Source: JAVSMW01 sp032027005 (GTDB lineage Bacteria > Bacillota > Thermincolia > Thermincolales > UBA2595). From it: a stretch of DNA of 59,935 nt. The notes under the pieces are model-generated. The model saw nothing but the letters and a program-made list of their open reading frames with translations. It was not told where the DNA came from and did not search any database. The position numbers and the translations under genes were made by a program. The DNA is taken from positions 1-59,935 of the forward strand of contig JAVSMW010000017.1 in NCBI GenBank assembly GCA_032027005.1, read 5' to 3'. Below are positions 51,848-59,935 of this stretch, piece by piece. Each line of letters begins with the position of its first letter. Positions within the stretch are counted from its first letter, which is position 1.

Positions 51848-52678
51848 ATGTTAAGTGTTCAAGGTGTTACCAAATACTTTACGACAGTAAATGGTGTTAC
51901 AAATGCCCTTGAAAATATAACGTTGCAGGTTAACAAAGGGGAATTCGTGACTTTGGTGGGACCGTCGGGCTGCGGCAAATCAACCCTGTTAAACATAATT
52001 GCCGGTTTGGAACCGGCTAGTCAGGGGCAGGTAGTAAAATATGGACATGAAATAACCAGCGCGGGCCCGGACAGAGTTGTTATGTTTCAGGAAGCGGCAC
52101 TTTTTCCCTGGCTGAAGGTAATTGATAATGTTGAGTATGGGATGAAAGTGGCAGGAGTACCCAAAAAGATACGCAAGGAAAAGGCCTTTAATCATCTTAA
52201 AATGGTACATATGGCCCGTTTCTATAATTTATACCCCCATGAATTGTCTGGCGGCATGAGGCAAAGAGTCGCCCTGGCCAGGGCCTTGGCTATGGATTCG
52301 GATATCCTGCTGATGGATGAACCTTTTGCGGCTTTAGACGGACAGACCCGTAGTATTTTGCATACTGAGCTGCAGCAAATTTGGCAGGCTGCCGGAAAAA
52401 CTATTATTTTTGTCACTCATAATGTGGAAGAGGCGGTGTGTCTTGCGGACAGGGTTGTTGTTATGTCAGCTAATCCCGGGCGGATTAAGCGGGAATTCAA
52501 AATTGAGCTTGGCAGGCCGAGGAATCATGAAGCCGTTGAATTTTCCGGATTTATCAGCATGATCATGCAGGAACTCAAGGAGGAGATTGAATTAGTGGCC
52601 AAGGCGGAGTATGACAGTGACTGGTCCCCCCGGCAAAAGGCCTTAATACCCACGCCGACAAGCAATATCGGAACCTAG
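51848..52678 (+). CDS. ssuB: SsuB-type ABC transporter ATPase, operon B
   Basis: 276 residues. Walker A GPSGCGKST near 38, LSGGMRQRVALARAL, ILLMDEPFAALDG and THNVEEAV are all present. It is very similar to the ATPase at 33682, including the motif VVMFQEAALFPWLKVIDNVEYG. Here it precedes the binding-protein gene (order B-A-C), whereas operon A has A-B-C, so the duplication was followed by rearrangement or the two were acquired separately. Confidence 0.9.
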   Translation: MLSVQGVTKYFTTVNGVTNALENITLQVNKGEFVTLVGPSGCGKSTLLNIIAGLEPASQGQVVKYGHEITSAGPDRVVMFQEAALFPWLKVIDNVEYGMKVAGVPKKIRKEKAFNHLKMVHMARFYNLYPHELSGGMRQRVALARALAMDSDILLMDEPFAALDGQTRSILHTELQQIWQAAGKTIIFVTHNVEEAVCLADRVVVMSANPGRIKREFKIELGRPRNHEAVEFSGFISMIMQELKEEIELVAKAEYDSDWSPRQKALIPTPTSNIGT

Positions 52679-52707
52679 GTGAATCGGGCGAGAGAGGTGT
52701 TTAGGTA

Positions 52708-53754
52708 GTGAGAAAAAGCATAGCCGGAATATTAGTAGTGTGTAGTCTGATAATCGGAATGGTGGCAGTTGGCGGTTGTGGAAGTCAAAAGGCTGCTGAA
52801 GATATTACAGGTAAGGTAAAGGTACGAATTGCTCATTTCCCCAATATTACCCATTCCCAGGCCCTGGCAGGCTTTGCTGACGGTACTTTCGAAAAAGCTT
52901 TAGGAAGCAATGTGACCATCGAGAGAAAGCTTTTTAATGCAGGCCCTTCGGAGATAGAGGCTCTGCTGGCAGGTGAAATAGACATTGGATATATTGGACC
53001 TGTGCCGGCAGTCAACGGATTTGTAAAATCTCACGGTGACCTTCAGGTCATAGCTGGAGCCACCAATGCCGGTGCAGTGCTGGTTGTCGGAAAAGATGCG
53101 GGAATTCACGAGGTCAGTGACCTTGACGGCAAAAAGGTGGCTGTCCCACAGTATGGCAATACTCAGGATATTTCTCTCCGTAAGATTCTAAGTGATGCGG
53201 GATTAAAATCTGTTACCCTGGGTGGTACAGTTACTATATTGCAGGTGGAAAATCCGGATATTCTGACCAGTTTTGTGATGAACAATCTGGATGCGGCACT
53301 GGTCCCGGAATCATGGGGTTCCCGCCTGGTTAACCAGGCAGGTGCCAAAATTTTGCTGGATTGGAACCAGGTGTGGCGGCAGGGTGAGTATACCAGTGCC
53401 GTTGTTATCGCCCGCACCGGTTTTATCAAAGAACATCCTGACCTGGTTGAAAAGTTCTTAAAGGCCCATGTGGAAATTACCGAGCGATTTGGCAAAGACC
53501 AGGAAGCTTACAAAACCATCGTTAACGAGCAATTGAAGGAACTAACCAAAAGAGACCTTGCCAAAGAAATTCTAGATAGCTCTTTTGTCCGGCTGAATGT
53601 AACCGTTGACCCGGAAACAGCTTCCATTGATGAATTTGTAACCCTGGCGGTGGAAAACGGTTATCTTAGAAAAACCCCTGACATTCAGGGATTGGTGAAT
53701 TTAGAGCTGTTCAACAAAGTACTGCGGGATAAAGGTCTTGTCCAAAGCGACTAA
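52708..53754 (+). CDS. ssuA: SsuA/TauA-type substrate-binding lipoprotein, operon B
   Basis: 348 residues, GTG 52708 after GAGAGGTG. Signal peptide to VAVGGC. The mature domain shares IGYIGPVPAVNGFVKSHGDLQVIAGA and GKKVAVPQYGNTQDISLRK with the protein at 32585. So both transporters probably bind the same or very similar oxyanions. Sulfate is favoured by the downstream genes. Confidence 0.88.
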   Translation: MRKSIAGILVVCSLIIGMVAVGGCGSQKAAEDITGKVKVRIAHFPNITHSQALAGFADGTFEKALGSNVTIERKLFNAGPSEIEALLAGEIDIGYIGPVPAVNGFVKSHGDLQVIAGATNAGAVLVVGKDAGIHEVSDLDGKKVAVPQYGNTQDISLRKILSDAGLKSVTLGGTVTILQVENPDILTSFVMNNLDAALVPESWGSRLVNQAGAKILLDWNQVWRQGEYTSAVVIARTGFIKEHPDLVEKFLKAHVEITERFGKDQEAYKTIVNEQLKELTKRDLAKEILDSSFVRLNVTVDPETASIDEFVTLAVENGYLRKTPDIQGLVNLELFNKVLRDKGLVQSD

Positions 53755-53795
53755 AAAGATGTTACCCAGCCTTTTAAAAGCAGGAGTTGACGAAA

Positions 53796-54554
53796 ATGAT
53801 TAACCGAATTCAAACAATCGTATTCTACCTGGTTTTGCTGGCTTTATGGCAAATAGTGTTTAAGCTGGCTATTTGGCCCGACTTCCTGTTTCCCGCACCT
53901 ATGTCCGTACTTGAAACCTTCCGCCAGGGCTTTGCCGACGGTTCTTTTTTAATCGGGATTTCTATAAGTATGTCTCGGGTTGCCAAGGGCTATCTGATTG
54001 CTATTGCCCTAGGTCTGCCTGCCGGAGTACTAATTGCCCGGTTGAATATTTTTAAGAATACTATCGGCACGCTGATTTCCGGCTTGCAGCCATTACCCAG
54101 TATTTGCTGGCTGCCTTTGGCGGTCTTATGGATTGGCTTAAATGAGCGGGCGATAATTTTTATTATCCTAATCGGGGCTACCTTTTCCATTGCTACAGCC
54201 ACCGAAGCCGGTGTGCGGAATGTGCCGCCTATTTTTCTCAGGGCTGCCAAAACGATGGGCACAAAAGGATGGAGAATTTACACTGATATTCTGTTTCCCG
54301 CCGCCCTGCCCTCCATCATGACGGGGATGAAGCTAGCCTGGGCTTTTGCCTGGCGCGCATTGATGGCAGGTGAACTGCTGTCATCGGGGGTAGGCCTGGG
54401 CCAAATTCTGATGATAGGGCGGGATTTGAATGATATGAGTATGGTGATAGCTGTGATGATAATTATAGCCACCTTGGGTCAGCTCATTGACAGGTTTATA
54501 TTTTGTATGGTGGAAACCAAAGTCAGAAAGAGATGGGGACTCGATCGGGCATAG
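53796..54554 (+). CDS. ssuC: SsuC-type ABC transporter permease, operon B
   Basis: 252 residues from ATG 53796, nine bases after AGGAG; TTG 53787 is too near that site. Six hydrophobic helices and the EAA-type loop (YTDILFPAALPSIMTGMKLAWAFAWRALMAGE). It is closely related to 34445 and followed by cysC after 22 bases. Confidence 0.88.
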   Translation: MINRIQTIVFYLVLLALWQIVFKLAIWPDFLFPAPMSVLETFRQGFADGSFLIGISISMSRVAKGYLIAIALGLPAGVLIARLNIFKNTIGTLISGLQPLPSICWLPLAVLWIGLNERAIIFIILIGATFSIATATEAGVRNVPPIFLRAAKTMGTKGWRIYTDILFPAALPSIMTGMKLAWAFAWRALMAGELLSSGVGLGQILMIGRDLNDMSMVIAVMIIIATLGQLIDRFIFCMVETKVRKRWGLDRA

Positions 54555-54576
54555 GAAGGGATACTGGGAGGTACTT

Positions 54577-55203
54577 ATGATACTTCAAAAGGCTACAAAT
54601 ATCGTTTGGCACGGCGGCAGTGTGACCAAAACAGAAAGAGAAAAGGCCCTGGGACAACGGGGCGTGGTTTTGTGGTTTACCGGGCTCTCCGGGTCGGGGA
54701 AATCCACCCTGGCCCGGGAAGTGGAAAACAGGCTGTTCGCAGGCGGACATCATTGTTATGTTCTGGATGGAGATAATATCAGGTTTGGGCTAAACCGGAA
54801 TCTTGGCTTTTCACCGGCAGACCGGACTGAAAATATCAGGCGGATTGGCGAAGTAGCCAAACTTTTTGCTGATGCAGGGATCATTACTCTGACTGCCTTT
54901 ATCTCACCTTACCGGGCAGACCGGGAAATGGCCAGAGCCTTGATGGCAGAGGGCGATTTTATTGAGATTTTTGCCCGGTGTCCGGTGGCCGAGTGTGAAA
55001 ACAGGGATGTCAAAGGTCTGTACAAGAAAGCCAGAGCAGGTGAAATCAAGGAGTTTACGGGAATTTCAGCCCCATATGAGGAGCCTCTCCGGCCTGAATT
55101 AATTGTGGATACAACCATGCTGTCCCCGGAGGAAGGGGCGGATTTGGTCATCAATTATCTGAACGCCCGGGGCATTATCGGCAGTGAGAGGCTTTCAAAA
55201 TGA
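54577..55203 (+). CDS. cysC: APS kinase, operon B copy
   Basis: 208 residues from ATG 54577 after TGGGAGG; upstream in-frame codons overlap ssuC. P-loop GLSGSGKST at 36-44, LDGDNIRFGLNRNLGF and RRIGEVAKLFADAG are all conserved. It begins ATNIVWHGGSVTK like the copy at 36247. The stop overlaps the aprA start (ATGA). Confidence 0.92.
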   Translation: MILQKATNIVWHGGSVTKTEREKALGQRGVVLWFTGLSGSGKSTLAREVENRLFAGGHHCYVLDGDNIRFGLNRNLGFSPADRTENIRRIGEVAKLFADAGIITLTAFISPYRADREMARALMAEGDFIEIFARCPVAECENRDVKGLYKKARAGEIKEFTGISAPYEEPLRPELIVDTTMLSPEEGADLVINYLNARGIIGSERLSK

Positions 55204-56909
55204 AATCCGATGAGATAGAAATTATCAGAATGGCAGCTGATATTGTCATTATCGGTGGCGGAACGGCAGGTTGTTTCGCCGCCGTGACCATTAAGGAAAC
55301 CAACCCCCAGGCCGATGTCATAGTTGTAGAAAAGGCCCATGTTAAACGCAGCGGCTGCCTGGCGGCAGGGGTCAATGCCATTAATGCATATCTTAATCCC
55401 GGTGAAACTCCGCAGACATACCTTGATTACGTCAAAAAGGATTCTGCCGGATTAGTTCGAGACGACCTGGTCTATTCAATCGGGGAGAGGCTGAACCGGG
55501 TTACCGAAAAGCTTGAAGCCTGGGGCCTGCCCTTCAGGAAAGATGAAGCGGGCCGCTATGTTCCTCGGGGTAAGCGGAATGTAGAGATCAACGGGGAAAG
55601 TATTAAACCGGTGCTCGCATCTGCTCTGGAGAAATCCGGAGCCAGAGTACTGAATCGGACTGTGGCCGTGGATTATATTTTATCCGGGGGCAGAGTGGCC
55701 GGTGTTTTTGCCTTCTCCGTCAGGGCCGGGAAATTTTATGTGATTTCCGCTAAGGCTGTGATTTGCACTACAGGAGGTGCCTCCGGGATTTATAGGCCAA
55801 ATAATGATGGCTCGGCGCGGCATAAGATGTGGTATTGCCCCTTCAATGTGGGGACGGGATTTGCCATGGGCTTGCGAGCAGGGGCAGAGATGACTACCCT
55901 GGAGATGAGGTTTATTGCCCTGAGAATTAAGGACGTGCTTTCTCCCACCGGCACTGCAGCTCAGGGCGTGAAGGCCAGGCAGGTCAACGCTCTGGGCCGG
56001 ACTTACCTGGAGCACTATGGGGAACGCTCAACTCCCATGCGGTTATATGCAGCCCTAGCCGAAAACAAGGCCGGCAGGGGACCATGCTATCTGGATTTAA
56101 CCCACATATCCGATGATGACAGCAGGAAGCTAAAGGAAGCCTATCTCAACATGTCTCCCAGTATTGTTCTGAAGTGGGCCGACGAAGGGGTTGAACCTAA
56201 AGAGAGGCCGCTGGAAATCTGCGGCTCAGAACCGTATCTGGTCGGAGGACATGGTCAGGCCGGTTATTGGGTTGATCTGAACCGTCAGACAACAGTGCCG
56301 GGCTTGTATGCAGCCGGTGATGCAGCCGGGGGTGCGCCCAAGAAATATGTGACCGGCTGTTTTGCCGAAGGTGAGATAGCAGCTTTAGCTGCTCTTAAAT
56401 ATATTGAAACAGCAGAGCAGGTTTATCCGGAAGAAACTCAAGTCAGACAGGAGTTGGCGAAAGCCTTCGGGCCCTTGGCGAAAGAGGGTGGCAGGAATCC
56501 GGAAGAGTTTGCAGCAAGATTGCAGAAAATTATGGATGAATATGCCGGAGGCATCACCGCCAATTATGAATTATGCGAAACCAAGTTGGTCATAGCCCGG
56601 GAACTGCTGGTCAGGCTGCACCGGGATGTGGCTGTTGAAATCTCGGCAGGAGACTTGTACCAACTGGTCAAAGCCCATGAGGTGATGGACCGGGTTCTGG
56701 TGGCCAGAGCTTTGGTGGAACACCTGCTTTACCGGCGGGAAACCAGGTGGCGGTCTTATCAGGAACGGGTAGATTACCCTGAACGTGACGACAGTCGCTG
56801 GCTCGTTTTTGTGAATTCAGTGTATGACCGGGAGACTGCCGAGATAAAAATGTTAGAACGGCCCTATGTACATCTGGCAGGGCCGGAAGGGACAGGTGGG
56901 GTCAGGTGA
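55200..56909 (+). CDS. aprA: Adenylylsulfate reductase alpha subunit-like flavoprotein, operon B copy
   Basis: 569 residues. FAD motif IIGGGTAGCFAA, KAHVKRSGCLAAGVNAINAY, MRFIALRIKD, GGHGQAGYWVD and YAAGDAAGG. It is collinear with the alpha subunit at 36871 through its length. The ATG overlaps the cysC stop and its own stop overlaps aprB (GTGA), so translation of the three is coupled. Confidence 0.92.
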   Translation: MKSDEIEIIRMAADIVIIGGGTAGCFAAVTIKETNPQADVIVVEKAHVKRSGCLAAGVNAINAYLNPGETPQTYLDYVKKDSAGLVRDDLVYSIGERLNRVTEKLEAWGLPFRKDEAGRYVPRGKRNVEINGESIKPVLASALEKSGARVLNRTVAVDYILSGGRVAGVFAFSVRAGKFYVISAKAVICTTGGASGIYRPNNDGSARHKMWYCPFNVGTGFAMGLRAGAEMTTLEMRFIALRIKDVLSPTGTAAQGVKARQVNALGRTYLEHYGERSTPMRLYAALAENKAGRGPCYLDLTHISDDDSRKLKEAYLNMSPSIVLKWADEGVEPKERPLEICGSEPYLVGGHGQAGYWVDLNRQTTVPGLYAAGDAAGGAPKKYVTGCFAEGEIAALAALKYIETAEQVYPEETQVRQELAKAFGPLAKEGGRNPEEFAARLQKIMDEYAGGITANYELCETKLVIARELLVRLHRDVAVEISAGDLYQLVKAHEVMDRVLVARALVEHLLYRRETRWRSYQERVDYPERDDSRWLVFVNSVYDRETAEIKMLERPYVHLAGPEGTGGVR

Positions 56910-57226
56910 CAGTAAGAATCGATGCCCCAAAATGCAATGGCTGCGGGAATGCCGCTGAACCCCTTTGTGTCCGGGTCTGCCCCGGAGATTTGCTGTACAG
57001 GGACCAGGCGCTTAACAGGTGTGCGATTCGGGACCCCAGAGACTGCTGGGACTGCGCCGCCTGTCTGAAGGAGTGCCCCAGGCAGGCTATTGAGATGACT
57101 CTGCCGGTACAGGTTGGCGGATCAGGATCATCCCTCAGGGCCCACCTGCTGAAGGACAGGATTATCTGGACATTGACACGAAAAGACGGGACAGAGGAAA
57201 AGTTTGAGATTTTGAACCACAGGTAA
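56906..57226 (+). CDS. aprB: Adenylylsulfate reductase beta subunit-like ferredoxin, operon B copy
   Basis: 106 residues from GTG 56906. The first cluster motif, CNGCGNAAEPLCVRVCP (10-26), has the insertion typical of AprB of sulfate reducers. The second is CWDCAACLKECP. The protein lacks the long tail of dissimilatory AprB. It differs from the operon A copy in the first cluster, so the two may have different redox potentials, which is inference. Confidence 0.9.
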   Translation: MTVRIDAPKCNGCGNAAEPLCVRVCPGDLLYRDQALNRCAIRDPRDCWDCAACLKECPRQAIEMTLPVQVGGSGSSLRAHLLKDRIIWTLTRKDGTEEKFEILNHR

Positions 57227-57244
57227 TTTTAAGGAGAGATTTAT

Positions 57245-58399
57245 ATGGCCATTAAACCACATGGAGGAATGCTGATTAATCAGATTCTGAACGGTCAAGC
57301 AAAGGAAGAGATGAGTGCTCGGGCAGAAATGATGCCCAGGTTGGTTTTGGACAACTGGGAGATCTCGGACCTGGAGCTTATTGCTAATGGCGCCTTTAGT
57401 CCTCTGACAGGATTCATGAAAAAGGCGGACTATGAAAATGTGGTCCACAATATGCGCCTGGCTGATGGGCGTGTGTGGAGCATTCCCATTGTCCTGGGGG
57501 TCACCCCTCAGGAAGCAGAACAATTGGTAGTGGGCGGAGAAACAGGGCTTTATAATGAAGACAGTTTATTGCTCGGAATACTCAAAGTAGAAGAAATATA
57601 CGAATATAACAGGGAATTAGAGGCCCGAAAAGTTTACCGGACCACCGACGGGAATCATCCCGGAGTCAGGCGGGTACTTCAGCGGGATCAATTTTTAGTT
57701 GGCGGAGAAATCAAGGTCCTAAACAGAAGGAAACCTGAGCAATTTGCCGAAATGTATCTAGACCCTGCAGATACAAGGAGGCTTCTGGAGTCGAAGGGCT
57801 GGCGGCGGGTAGTGGCTTTTCAGACTCGCAATCCTATCCACAGGGCCCATGAATATTTGCAAAAATGCGCTCTGGAGATCTGTGATGGGTTATTTCTGAA
57901 TCCTTTGGTGGGGGAAACCAAAGAAGATGATATCCCGGCAGCTGTCCGGGTTGAGTGTTACCACGTTTTGTTGAATAAGTATTATCCGGCCGAACGGACC
58001 TTCATCTCAGCATTCCCGGCTGCCATGAGATATGCCGGCCCCAGAGAGGCCATATTCCATGCTCTGGTCCGCAAAAATTACGGGGCCACCCATTTCATTG
58101 TCGGCCGGGACCATGCCGGGGTGGGTAATTACTACGGAACTTATGACGCCCAATTGATTTTCGATAATTTTACCCCTGAAGAATTAGGCATAACCCCCCT
58201 CTTTTTTGAACATACCTTTTATTGTAAAACATGCGGCGGGATGGCGAGCAGTAAAACCTGCCCCCATGATAAAGAACACCATATTTTTCTCAGCGGCACC
58301 AAGGTAAGGGAAATGCTGGCTGCCGGTCAGACGCCGCCCGAGGAATTTACCCGGCGGGAAGTGGCGGAGGTATTAATGGCCTACTACCAGGGGTTGTAA
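57245..58399 (+). CDS. sat: ATP sulfurylase (homomeric type)
   Basis: 384 residues, ATG after AAGGAGAG. Active-site motifs QTRNPIHRAHEY (193-204) and GRDHAG near 288, plus a C-terminal zinc-type FYCKTCGGMASSKTCP. It makes APS from sulfate and ATP without GTP, the same product as CysDN in operon A, by an unrelated enzyme. It is placed right after aprB, giving a complete sulfate-to-sulfite path. Sulfite reduction must come from the gene at 35346. Confidence 0.94.
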   Translation: MAIKPHGGMLINQILNGQAKEEMSARAEMMPRLVLDNWEISDLELIANGAFSPLTGFMKKADYENVVHNMRLADGRVWSIPIVLGVTPQEAEQLVVGGETGLYNEDSLLLGILKVEEIYEYNRELEARKVYRTTDGNHPGVRRVLQRDQFLVGGEIKVLNRRKPEQFAEMYLDPADTRRLLESKGWRRVVAFQTRNPIHRAHEYLQKCALEICDGLFLNPLVGETKEDDIPAAVRVECYHVLLNKYYPAERTFISAFPAAMRYAGPREAIFHALVRKNYGATHFIVGRDHAGVGNYYGTYDAQLIFDNFTPEELGITPLFFEHTFYCKTCGGMASSKTCPHDKEHHIFLSGTKVREMLAAGQTPPEEFTRREVAEVLMAYYQGL

Positions 58400-58467
58400 A
58401 TTTATTAGTCGGCAGTCGGCAGTAATTGTAGGCTCTTGGAAATAGTTTAATGACGGAACAAAAAATT

Positions 58468-58641
58468 ACCACAGAGGGCACAGAGACACAGAGACACAGT
58501 GCTAAATCAGAATTATTATTTCTAAATAAAATCTATGTAAATCCAGTGGTAGTGTTTATGTTAGCGGTTGAATATAGACAGAAGTCGAGTGAAAGAAGTT
58601 GTAAAGCGATTAGCAGTCTGTCTCTGTGCCTCTGTGAACTC
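58468..58641. repeat. MITE-like element with CACAGAG-rich inverted ends
   Basis: ACCACAGAGGGCACAGAGACACAG (left; contains a partial tandem repeat) and TCTCTGTGCCTCTGTGA (right) form inverted arms about 120 bases apart. It is of the same kind as 47778-47897. An 84-codon frame across it (58450-58704) is not considered a gene. Confidence 0.6.
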
Positions 58642-58700
58642 TACTGGTATAATTGCCTTCTTTTTCTTTTTGTTTCAGTTAACCAAAGGAGGATGATTAC

Positions 58701-59834
58701 GTGAAAATATCTACTAAAACTGTGCAAATTGGGGTAGGTGCAGACCACCGGGGATCTGTTACTGTTCCCGTATACCAGACCGCGACCTTCAGGCATCCCG
58801 CCTTTGGACAAAGCACAGGCTATGATTATTCCAGGAGCGGGAATCCCACCAGGCAGGTTTTAGAGGAGGGTATTGCCGCGCTGGACAGCGGGATTAGGGG
58901 ATTTGCCTATGCTTCGGGTATGGCGGCTTTGACCAACCTGCTAATGTTATTTAAAACGGGAGACCATATAGTGGTCACTGAAGACCTTTATGGTGGTACC
59001 TTTAGGCTTTTGGACAGGGTTTTTGCCCAGTTCGGCCTGCAGGCCTCCTATGTAGATACAAGTGACCTGAGCCAAATTACCGGGGCTATTCGGCAAAATA
59101 CCAAGGCTGTCTTGGTGGAGAGTCCCACTAATCCCCTGCTCAAAGTAGTCGATATTCAGGCTGTGAGCCGGATAGCTGCGGACTTGGGGCTGCTGACTAT
59201 TGTTGATAATACCTTTATGACCCCATATGTGCAGCGGCCCCTGGAACTGGGGGCAGATATCGTGGTTTACAGTGCCAGCAAGTATATTTCCGGCCATAAT
59301 GATGTAATTGCGGGTTTGGTGGCAGTTAAGGATGAAGCTCTGGCTGAGAAGATATATTTTCTGCAGAATTCTGTTGGTGCTGTCCTGGGACCGCAGGATT
59401 CCTGGCTGGCTATCCGGGGCATCAAAACCTTGGGCATCAGGATGGACCGCCAAATGACAAATGCCGGCAAAATTGCGGCTTGGCTGAAACAACAGGCTGC
59501 TGTCAACCAGGTATATTATCCCGGTCTTGATGACCATCCAGGACATGAGTTAATGAAACAACAGGCTGCGGGTTTCGGAGCCATGATTTCCTTTGAGGCA
59601 GCCAGCCAGGCAGCCGCAGAAATGATCATTAATAGGGTGAGACTAATTTCCTTCGCGGAAAGCTTGGGCGGGGTGGAGTCCCTGATTACCTTTCCGGCTT
59701 TTCAGACTCACGGGGATATGGACCCGGCGGCCCGCGAAAGAATGGGTATCAATAACAGGCTGCTCAGATTGTCGGTGGGAATTGAAGATTGTGACGATCT
59801 GGTATCTGATTTAAGACAAGCATTAGAAGGATAG
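58701..59834 (+). CDS. Trans-sulfuration PLP enzyme (cystathionine synthase/lyase or O-acetylhomoserine type)
   Basis: 377 residues from GTG 58701 after AGGAGGATG. The Cys/Met-metabolism PLP family motif SASKYISGHNDVIAG holds the PLP lysine (Lys194), and YDYSRSGNPTRQVLEE and ESPTNPLLKVVDI are typical. Family members differ by substrate (MetB, MccB, MetI, MetC), and sequence alone does not separate them here. It ends the sulfur region and links cysteine with homocysteine. Confidence 0.85.
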   Translation: MKISTKTVQIGVGADHRGSVTVPVYQTATFRHPAFGQSTGYDYSRSGNPTRQVLEEGIAALDSGIRGFAYASGMAALTNLLMLFKTGDHIVVTEDLYGGTFRLLDRVFAQFGLQASYVDTSDLSQITGAIRQNTKAVLVESPTNPLLKVVDIQAVSRIAADLGLLTIVDNTFMTPYVQRPLELGADIVVYSASKYISGHNDVIAGLVAVKDEALAEKIYFLQNSVGAVLGPQDSWLAIRGIKTLGIRMDRQMTNAGKIAAWLKQQAAVNQVYYPGLDDHPGHELMKQQAAGFGAMISFEAASQAAAEMIINRVRLISFAESLGGVESLITFPAFQTHGDMDPAARERMGINNRLLRLSVGIEDCDDLVSDLRQALEG

Positions 59835-59845
59835 GAGGAGATAGC

Positions 59846-59935
59846 GTGAAAACATTCTCTGCAAGCGTCGAAGACCCCTGAGCTTAAAAAAGGGTATAAC
59901 AAACAAGCCCTAACGGAAGCAGAGCGCAAAAAGAT
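59846..59935 (+). CDS. Start of a downstream gene, frame uncertain, cut by window end
   Basis: GTG 59846 lies five bases after AGGAGGAG, a strong ribosome-binding site. The frame reads MKTFSASVEDP and then stops at TGA 59879. If one base in the CCCCT stretch is dropped, it continues as ELKKGYNKQALTEAERKK to the edge. Either a base error or a real break near 59877. No family can be named from 29 residues. Confidence 0.35.

Noticed and set aside
32585..58399. Dissimilatory sulfate reduction locus
   Set aside because: AprAB are short forms, and dsrAB, dsrC, dsrMKJOP and qmoABC are absent; cysK, CysC and a small sulfite reductase point to assimilation.
58641..58701. S-box (SAM) riboswitch or T-box before the trans-sulfuration gene
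   Set aside because: I found neither the conserved S-box core nor a T-box sequence in this leader or in front of the other sulfur genes.
58450..58704. 84-codon open frame upstream of the trans-sulfuration gene
   Set aside because: It is made of the CACAGAG inverted repeat and has no ribosome-binding site or family features.

Overview
The window looks like draft chromosomal sequence from a strictly anaerobic Gram-positive bacterium of the Clostridia, plausibly Peptococcaceae-like. The reasons are the Shine-Dalgarno-rich gene starts, ferredoxin-dependent enzymes, a 2-hydroxyacyl-CoA dehydratase system, branched-chain-amino-acid-type ABC transporters, YezD, YcdB and SLH proteins, and clostridial-type sulfur genes. 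This is inferred from gene content only. I see no rRNA, tRNA or CRISPR array. The first 14 kb carries many N bases and single-base breaks at homopolymers that interrupt otherwise normal genes. I treat most of these as sequencing errors. After about 14.3 kb the reading frames are mostly clean.

Layout. 1-12.1 kb: the end of an SDR gene, then a liv-type ABC operon (binding protein, H, M, G, F) interrupted by two direct copies of an IS110-family element, then an acyl-CoA ligase, a QueG-like Fe-S protein, a shrunken aldehyde:ferredoxin oxidoreductase (AOR) and a small HTH protein. 12.3-22.7 kb: a Crp/Fnr regulator, then a catabolic operon with two acyl-CoA ligases, a D-2-hydroxyacid dehydrogenase, a 2-oxoacid:ferredoxin oxidoreductase (gamma, delta, fused alpha-beta) and two 2-hydroxyacyl-CoA dehydratase subunits. 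22.8-29.6 kb: a second livKHMGF set, SDR, dehydratase activator and an AOR tail. Together these can take up amino or organic acids, oxidise 2-oxoacids to acyl-CoA with ferredoxin, and reduce 2-oxoacids through D-2-hydroxyacyl-CoA to enoyl-CoA.

29.7-31.3 kb: a tandem-domain SAM-decarboxylase-like gene and a vapBC toxin-antitoxin pair. 31.5-41.6 kb: sulfate operon A (YezD, SsuABC-type transporter, small sirohaem sulfite reductase, CysC, AprA, AprB, CysD, CysN), with a triple-hairpin repeat after the transporter and an inverted copy 3.6 kb upstream. 41.6-46.8 kb: a DUF2318/FtsX/ATPase system next to a BlaI-type repressor with visible operators. 47-50.2 kb: a lipoprotein and an SLH-anchored YcdB protein. 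50.3-59.9 kb: cysK, then sulfate operon B (SsuBAC, CysC, AprA, AprB, Sat) and a trans-sulfuration enzyme. The sulfur genes describe assimilation of sulfate using AprAB instead of CysH. No dsrAB or qmo genes are present.

The most notable signal is in the two IS110-family copies. Each carries in its leader a 9-10 nt string that matches its own insertion site, and the two strings differ where the two targets differ. This is the behaviour expected of a bridge-RNA target guide.
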